NCBI GenBank assembly: GCA_000708835.1
Contig: DF236968.1
Location: 124,001-188,000 of the forward strand
Length of the DNA: 64,000 bases
From: Klebsormidium nitens
Lineage: Eukaryota; Streptophyta; Klebsormidiophyceae; Klebsormidiales; Klebsormidiaceae
Direction: 5' to 3'
The notes beneath the pieces were generated by a model. It did no database searches, had not been told where the DNA came from, and was given only the letters and a program-made list of their open reading frames with translations. This document shows positions 57,453 through 64,000 of this stretch, in pieces (within the stretch, counting starts at the first letter, position 1; each line of letters begins with the position of its first letter). The translations under genes were made by a program, and so were the position numbers.

Positions 57453-60400
57453 ATGGTAAGTCCTTAAAATGAGGTTGCTACATCAGCTGAAGACATTTTT
57501 GACCACACACTTTTGACCACACTCTACGGGGGCGTAATTCTGGGCTTAAAGATGGACGCCATTCTTTGTGTCACAGTGGTCCACCACTTGCCGGTTCGTG
57601 GCTGACATAGGTGGTCAAAGTGGACAGACTTGATTGACCTTTTCTCTGTGCACCTAGAAGCGGAATATTCAAATTTGCGTGATGCACACTCTGACACCTC
57701 TCAGATCTTTGTGGCGCACAGCGCTGGTAACACGAGAAGGACGGTCAGCTTGTCAGGATGACACGAAAAAGTGTACAGAATCCTGCAATACATCCCTGTC
57801 AATGGATTCAGAAGTCCGGGGAGCAAGACTGAGCCTGGCCTTGAGTCAGTGCCGTTTTCTCCAGCACAAGGGGTCCACTTTGAAATACTTGAGGTTCTGT
57901 GTTTGTTTTTATTTCCAGATCCCTTTGAATTCAGGCTGAATGAGATAAACAAGGTCGATACCTTGGCTGGATACTTTCAGCGCACGCAACAGGTTGGAGC
58001 GTCATCATCTCAACTTCTGCGGTGCTACTTGAGCGGCAGCACCAGAATGATAGCTTTCATTCACTGGAACTGGTGCTAAGTTGGGATTCTTCTGTCTGCA
58101 GTCGGAGATTGAGGAGACGTTTAAGCGTGTGAGCTCCCATAAAGGTGAGGGCCAGATTGACATGCCTTTCTTATCAGAAAACGAACAACTGGCCAGGAAG
58201 TTACATAGATCAGGTTACCCAAGAGTGTTAGAGTATCCAAAGAATCTCCCCCTCTGAAGTATGGATCGACTTTAAAATCTCCAGTCAGTCTATGCCTCAG
58301 TCCGTTAGGCGCTTGGCAGAATCAGTCTCCATCCCATCATGGAACTCCCTGCCTTCTACTTGTTCTGCATACAAGCGCAGAACACACCCGCTTATGCTTT
58401 TTCAACTTGGATCTCTGATGCGTTCTGTGATTTTCATTAGCTCAAAAGTCTATTTTTAAAGCCTGCTGCACATCAGTAGCTGAGAGATTGCGCCGCAGGC
58501 GTCATTGGGACTATCGTCGTCAGCGCGGACGGCATACCCATCCGGACGACTTTCGACAGTGCGACCACCGTCCAGGTAAGCTGAATGGTCCAAATCCACG
58601 AACTTGATTCGAAACGGTTCTCTTGATGTCTCAGGAGTTGTTTAAAGACGCTTGAAGCCCGTAGAAGCCGCTGTCAGTCGAAGTTTTCCTGGTGAGCAAC
58701 GTGCATTCAAGGACAGCAGTCCCTCCACGTGTTGCTCTCGTTCTTGCTCGATTCCGAAGCACGACTTTTCGACGATCGAACAGAGCAAGTGGACTTCGTT
58801 TCAAAGACACCGTAGAAGATTGCTACAGAACGCTGTCGCCTACAAACTGCTGACAAAGCCGGCTCGGAACCCCTTCGAATATGAAAATGTTCTTAAAGCT
58901 CAGGCCCCCTTAGCGAAGAGATCATTGACCTGGCCGAGAACCGTATCCTGCTGCATAATGCGTCAGGAATGCTGACTTTATCACAACTGCTGACGTCGGA
59001 CTTTTTGCCTCCAGTACGCTGCGCTGGTGTCCAACTTGGCTCTGAAATCGAAGAGCGTTGTCAGGGATCTCGACCCGGAGGTTAGTGCACATTCCCGGAA
59101 TTCCTAGCAGTGCGAGACTCTGCTCTTGCAAACTGAAAGGACTGTGTTTTCGTGAAAAAAGACGGTCGGGGGTCCGCAACACGCCTGATTGTCTGATTCG
59201 GTCTAGCCTCGAGTAGCACAGATCTTTCATTCATCTGTACCGAAGCGGCCAGTGTCGAGGAATTCTCACGCCCATAATCGGAAGCTTCTCGAAGAGTGGA
59301 TCATGTGGACTGACGGACTGTTGACTTCGGAACCAGTCTCTTCATCTCTTCATGATCAACGGGATTGGCCACGGAGTATGTAACCTGGTTTAGGACAAAC
59401 TTTGAGTTGCGTCGTGATCTGACTCAAAAGATGCGTGCCTTTTGAACAAGAGCTGCTTTGACAAGACAAGAGGCTTCTGCTGATGATGCCGCGTCGAGCT
59501 TTCTGTTTTTTTATAAAGTCAGACTCTTTTCGAAGATAAGCTGTTCAGGACCACTTTGAACTTAGTAACCATACCTCTGAAACTCGCTTTGCTCAACTCC
59601 TCTTTCATTAAATTGACGCCAAGCTTTGCAGTCTCTTTAGCCCTGTCTTCAGTCTGTAGTCGGATTTCTTCTACTTTGAAGCGCACCGAAAAGAATGCAT
59701 GTGGCATTTCGGCTTCTTACAAGGACCTGACTGGTGCAATAGAACTGCTTTGTATTCTTTGCCCAGCATTTGCGCATCCATGAATCTGCGCGTCTGACGG
59801 GCAAAATTTTCGGTCATGTACTGAGGTTTTTGAGCGTCTGCTTTGTCAAAGACAACCGCTATGATGAGTATCACACTCTTTCGTACTCTTCTGGTTTCTG
59901 AACCTGGACGCTAACAAGGATCGGGTAAGGGGTTACTCGTCACTCTCGTCACAGCACACTCCTGAATCAGACTGAGCGAGCAGACGGTGTGGAAGTAGCA
60001 CATACTCATGCGAGCAGGTCGCCTGTTTGCTGACTTGTTAGCATACCGACACTCTTCTGAGGGCAGGCTTATCACCGTCACGCTGCCTTTCCCGTCATAC
60101 GCGTGTGTATGTGTACTCACTGCTCCAGCGCCAAAAATGCACTTCGATCAATTATTCCTTTACATTCCTATATCTTGCAGCGAATCCCCTTTCACGACAA
60201 TCCGCATCTTAAGCTACGTCTGTTTGTTGTTCTGCTGATCTTGGTGAATCATTTAGAGGCTCGTTAACCGGAGCTCTTTTTGTATAACGTTCGCAAAAGG
60301 GGAAAACGGCGCCAGCCAACCATCACGCTTGACTTATTCTGGATCCTCCTTTGTTCCAGAACGAGCTGACCTTCGTGCGCATCCGGTCAAAGAAGCACGA

Positions 60401-60464
60401 GATCATGATAGCACCAGACAACGGCTTCATCCTGATCGTGGTTCAAAACCCCAGCGTAGAGTGA
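57453..60464 (+). CDS. DYNLRB: Dynein light chain, roadblock/LC7 type, 5 coding exons
   Basis: Light chain that binds dynein intermediate chains and serves cytoplasmic and, in flagellates, axonemal or IFT dyneins. Coding exons: 57453-57455 (only the ATG), 58102-58144, 58499-58575, 59015-59080, 60360-60464. They give 97 residues, the usual size. Sequence blocks in order: [93 protein letters not shown]. These are diagnostic for roadblock. The start is inferred: ATG|GTAAGT joined to TCG gives MSEIEETF, as in homologues. Donor 4 is GTTAGT. Introns are large relative to exons (0.35-1.28 kb). Confidence 0.92.
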
Positions 60465-61559
60465 TAGAACGGAAACGAAAAGCTAAGGGGCCGTTTGTGT
60501 ACAGTAGACCGGAGCCAGACATATTAGCCGCCTACCATTCTGCTTCAATCTTGCTTTGTAGATCTCTGCAACGTCACTCAAAAAGTTGTACAATCCAATA
60601 GGCTACTAGCACTCAAGGTGGACCGTCTCAAACATCATCTTCTCAAGGACGTCTTCGTTTGAAGGTTCTGACCGGCAATTTCATGTTGCTACGAACGGTC
60701 TCGCTAAGCTTATTATGTAATGTAACCGTGCAACATCATCCAAATTGGATTCGTCTCTGTTCATGGTCTAACAAGAGCGAAATTGGGGTATATATGATAG
60801 TGACATAATGTTCTACTCATATATTGCCCGGTCAATCCTGACATGGTGCACAGTAATAACTAATCAGTGGGTGGATTGCCAGCGCTAACTGGGAGAACAC
60901 TTTTGCTAAAATAATATATTTGGCTAACATTTGAAGGCAGCTGCCTGCAGCCAGTGCGAAGGGAAAAGGAGGACTGAATAAGGTTCAGAAGGTTGGAGGA
61001 GGAAAAATTGGGTGACCGGTCAGAACGCTTCCAAGCCATCAACCACCGGCGGAATGAGCCGGTGGGACGTTCATTAGGCAGTGGCCTCCCCCGACTGGTC
61101 AGGAGAAGCCACGCAGGTATTCGCGCTCAGGCAAGGAAGGCTTAGCTCACCATCCCGGTTGAGGAGTTTGTCAGTGTTGGAGAACACAGACAGGGTGTAC
61201 GAACTATAGAACAGATCCTGTTCAAGTATAGTCGTGAAAATACCTGGTAGTTTTGGCGATATATACCTTCAAGAGTCACTCGGGATTATTTGTGGGTTGC
61301 AAAATCAATTGGCACCGTCCATTAGTCACAATCGACGGCTCGCCTGGATTGAGACTCAAGTCGAGCTTGCGCGGCGACCAGCATGCCGGCCGGCATGTCA
61401 GTGCCCGGTGACCACGATAACTACAGGCGTTTGCAAACCACGCAAACCATTCTTATTAGCCCATGCATATCAAACCCTCCAGAAAGCTTCATCAATCCAG
61501 TTTCGTTACAGAGCGGGTTGAACCACAAACTAACAACGGTTAAAGATCCACAATTTGTA

Positions 61560-62066
61560 CTACCCGGCGCTTTGAGTCAGGAGAAGATCGTGGCCGTCAG
61601 ATGAAGTCCAAGGAGGAGGCCACGACAGCCCTACCAAATCTGCGGCTGCCAATGCGATCAGGACAGCTTGCGGCTGCCTTGCTCCTATTGGCTGAGTACG
61701 AAAAGCGAACACGTTGTGGATTTCCTGTCGCATGATCCTAACCGCTCTGACAACCCGATACTGAAGCTCGTGATTCCTGTAGAGGACCCCGCCCATGGTC
61801 TCGCTCCGTCGGAAAGTTTGTTGTTTTGCACTTTCCTCTGCGATCACTGCAGAACCGTTTCGTGGTTCGGCAACCGCGGCACAAAAGTTGAGCAGAAACC
61901 GTTCCCCTTCTCGAGATTCCAGCGGCAGAAGAATGGGGTTTGCGGGCGACATTGCAGCACAGGTTGATTCCTATGGGGTCGCTTTAACTTTTAGCATGGC
62001 AAGGCTTCCTCCCGAATCCCTCCTCTCAGAGACCTCTGTGACTTGGTACGTCTCCAGAGAAACCAT
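61560..62066 (-). pseudogene. Open frame interrupted by one TAG, unrecognised
   Basis: The minus-strand ATG at 62066 opens MVSLETYQVTEVSERRDSGG... and reads to TAG at 61973-61971. The same frame resumes through an ATG at 61952 and runs 130 codons to 61560 (MSPANPILLPLESREGERFL..., RVVRAVRIMRQEIHNVFAFR). This could be a broken gene, two exons with a small intron, or chance. No family recognised. Confidence 0.25.
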
Positions 62067-62510
62067 CTCGATGAATGCCAGTCACAGCTCGCACGAGTCC
62101 GGCCGCCATTCCTGGCCGCAATTTCAAGAGTGCTCAGTCTTCTCTTTGATGAGAGAGATACAATCAAAGAGATGAGTTCGTAGCCTAGACGATTTGGAGG
62201 GGACCTTATGAACGATATTTGTGTTATGGTGTTGTTGCCATAAACAGGTTGAGCTGGAATCGAATCGGAGCCTCTGTGAAGAAAGTTGTTGCCTGTTGTT
62301 GATTGATTCACAGATCTGCGCGTGTTGAGTAGCAGTATAAGCTCGTCCAAACCAGAGTAGCTGGTGGTAGATCTATATTTTCCCTTCGATCCTTGCCCTT
62401 GTGTTTGGTAGGTTGACTGAGCGACAACCCCTTTATTGGCGAGCTAGATCCGGACCTGACACAGCAGAGGGAGCACACTGGAAGATTTTGGACAGCTCCG
62501 CTTCCTTTTG

Positions 62511-62518
62511 TATATAAA
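62511..62518 (+). promoter_or_regulatory. TATA box of phytoene synthase
   Basis: TATATAAA, 32-39 bp before the ATG at 62550. At standard spacing, transcription would start only a few bases before the codon, so the 5' leader may be very short. Otherwise translation starts further in, or this box is not the one used. Confidence 0.5.
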
Positions 62519-62549
62519 TCTCGTAGTAGAAAGAGGTGCCTAAGCAAGC

Positions 62550-63484
62550 ATGCAGAGCTGCGCGGCCCAGGCCGCTGGAGCGGGTACTGCCGCTTTCAGG
62601 TTCGCTGCTGGCGATCCGAGTGCGAGAACGACAGATGCCGCATCCTCCTCCTATGATGCAAGCAGAAGTTACGGTAACCGCTCCTTACTCAGGGCAGACC
62701 CTCTGGAGCAACTTAGAGGGCGGCAGGTAGGCGCTGGCAGAGTCCCGCAGGTACCTAGGAAGGCATGCGTGCAGGCTATCCTGCGGGTGGATAGAGAGGC
62801 TGCTGACAGAGACAGAGAGGATGGCAGCGAGAAGGGGGCGCAGCGAAAGAGGAGCAGCTTCAGTCTGCAAGCCTCTTCCTCTTTGGCAATGCCGAGCCTG
62901 GATTTCCCCAGGTCTAGAAGCACCAGTCCAGTCAGGCAAAAGACGGCGCAGGAAAGGGTTGACGATGCTGTACGGAAACAGGCGGCTTTGATGGCGGACA
63001 TACGGATACCGCCTGGGGCTGAAATGGACGGCGAGTTGCTGGAGACAGCATATGAGAGGTCTGGAGAGGTTTGCGCCGAGTACGCAAAGACGTTCTACCT
63101 TGGTGAGTGCGAATGCTTGTGACAGGGCTGTCTGGAATGCGTTGTTCTTACGTCATGCATTCATTTCATTGTTGTTGTGGCGTAGCAACAGATCTGCAGC
63201 CATCGGTTCGCAAAACAGAGCTAGTATCATTGCTTGCATGGCAGACCCAGCATCTGCATGAAAGTGTCTGTGTTGTGCTGCCCTCAGGCTGGTACTGTCA
63301 GGTCATGCAGAAAGGAGCTGCGCTTGGGGTTGTGTTCCTATTGCCGAGCCTGCATTGCAAGCAAGCAACTTTTGTTCTGCTGTCATTGGAGCATGAGTGA
63401 GCGCACATTGACAGGTATGACATGGTTGTGCAGGCACCAAACTCATGACTCCTGAGAGGCAACGCGCAATCTGGGCCATCTATG
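62550..63484 (+). CDS. PSY: Phytoene synthase, 5' part (exons 1-2), continues beyond the window
   Basis: Plastid enzyme that condenses two geranylgeranyl diphosphates to phytoene, the first committed step to carotenoids. Exon 1 is 62550-63102 and exon 2 is 63434-63484; both donors are good (TTG|GTGAGT, ATG|GTAAGT). Residues 1-120 are a Ser/Ala/Arg-rich transit and linker region. The conserved enzyme starts about residue 135 with ERVDDAVRKQAALMADIRIP. It continues through ERSGEVCAEYAKTFYL and GTKLMTPERQRAIWAIY, diagnostic of plant and algal PSY. The next block of the family, with the first Asp-rich motif (DELVD), would be in exon 3, which is not in the remaining 516 bases. So the gene is cut by the window end, not truncated biologically. 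Confidence 0.92.
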
Positions 63485-64000
63485 GTAAGTTCAAATTACA
63501 AGCTGCATTTATCAATCGTTGGATCCGACTGATCAAACACAGGCTCTGTTGCTGTGCTTTGTTAGTTTGAGCGTTGCTTGCATTACCGTGTCGACTTGGG
63601 ATGTGTTTAAGTTGCACATGAGGAGCAGCGCGGGTTGTCTCAAGGTTTCACAGGACGGTTAGTGAGTTGCGTCAAAGAGGTCCACGGGCAGGAATTGGAG
63701 TCCAGGACAACCTTTTGGCAGAGGCTACCAGCTTTTTGGGGAATTCCACATTCGGGGACTGGTTCAAACCATTAGCTTTTCATAATCTTTGTATGCAAAT
63801 GTGGGATTGGACTCGTATCTTTTTGCAATGAGAGCTGGTGCAGAAATACGCGCGGCTTTGTCTACCTGCTATTTTGGACTATACAGGCATTCTGAAGTTC
63901 CAGCATTGCATAGAATACGAGGCAGGTGTTATCAAGCTCTTCGGAAAGGAGATGCGTGTTTGACTGGTCAAGAAATTGTCAGTCGTTGCAGTGCAATGTG

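Larger units (their letters stand above)
60465..62549. other. Intergenic region between the dynein light chain and phytoene synthase
   Basis: About 2 kb. Holds a 16-bp palindrome CATGCCGGCCGGCATG (about 61382-61397) and a minus-strand pair of in-frame open stretches (61560-62066), listed separately. The phytoene synthase core promoter is at its right end. Confidence 0.4.

Noticed and set aside
1-64000. CRISPR arrays, operons, insertion sequences with transposase, viral or toxin genes
   Set aside because: None seen; short direct repeats here are exon echoes with variable spacing, and gene structure is nuclear eukaryotic.

Overview
This is a nuclear, intron-rich eukaryotic window with about 50% GC. 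The gene content points to a streptophyte (charophyte-grade) green alga. It combines plastid and plant genes (phytoene synthase, the cytochrome b6f cofactor-assembly factor CCB1, POB1/LRB-like BTB-BACK proteins, a plant-type DP factor) with the ciliary gene CFAP65, which flowering plants lack. Klebsormidium would fit, but the species is an inference. I assembled the gene models by hand from splice sites, conserved protein blocks and phase arithmetic.

Layout, left to right: DP transcription factor (minus, 843-7049); intronless F-box/LRR-like gene (plus, 8887-10410); CCB1 (minus, 11517-14359) divergent from a plastid-targeted transaldolase (plus, 15218-22012); BTB-BACK paralogue A (minus, 23009-25200, one base short of an open frame); TAF6 of TFIID (minus, 26833-33531); BTB-BACK paralogues B (plus, 34311-36790) and C (plus, 38695-40799); an unrecognised three-exon gene (plus, 42956-44024); CFAP65 (minus, 44790-56149, with a 20-N gap in intron 4) divergent from a roadblock-type dynein light chain (plus, 57453-60464); and the first two exons of phytoene synthase (plus, 62550 onward, running off the window). 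Two pairs have related functions and share an upstream region: CCB1 with transaldolase (plastid) and CFAP65 with the dynein light chain (axoneme/dynein).

The most unusual observation is a recurring pattern I call exon echoes. At least ten exons in four unrelated genes (DP, transaldolase, TAF6, CFAP65) have one to three degraded partial copies in the adjacent intron, in direct orientation and mostly spaced about 100-200 bp. The polarity is constant. Copies of an exon's 5' end, usually with the acceptor AG, lie only upstream of the intact exon. Copies of its 3' end, often with the donor, lie only downstream. Repeated tandem duplication of segments that straddle splice junctions would produce exactly this. 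The other main novelty is the BTB-BACK trio, whose members carry an Ala/Pro-rich linker and a C-terminal two-helix membrane hairpin. Two of them sit in inverted, duplicated contexts.
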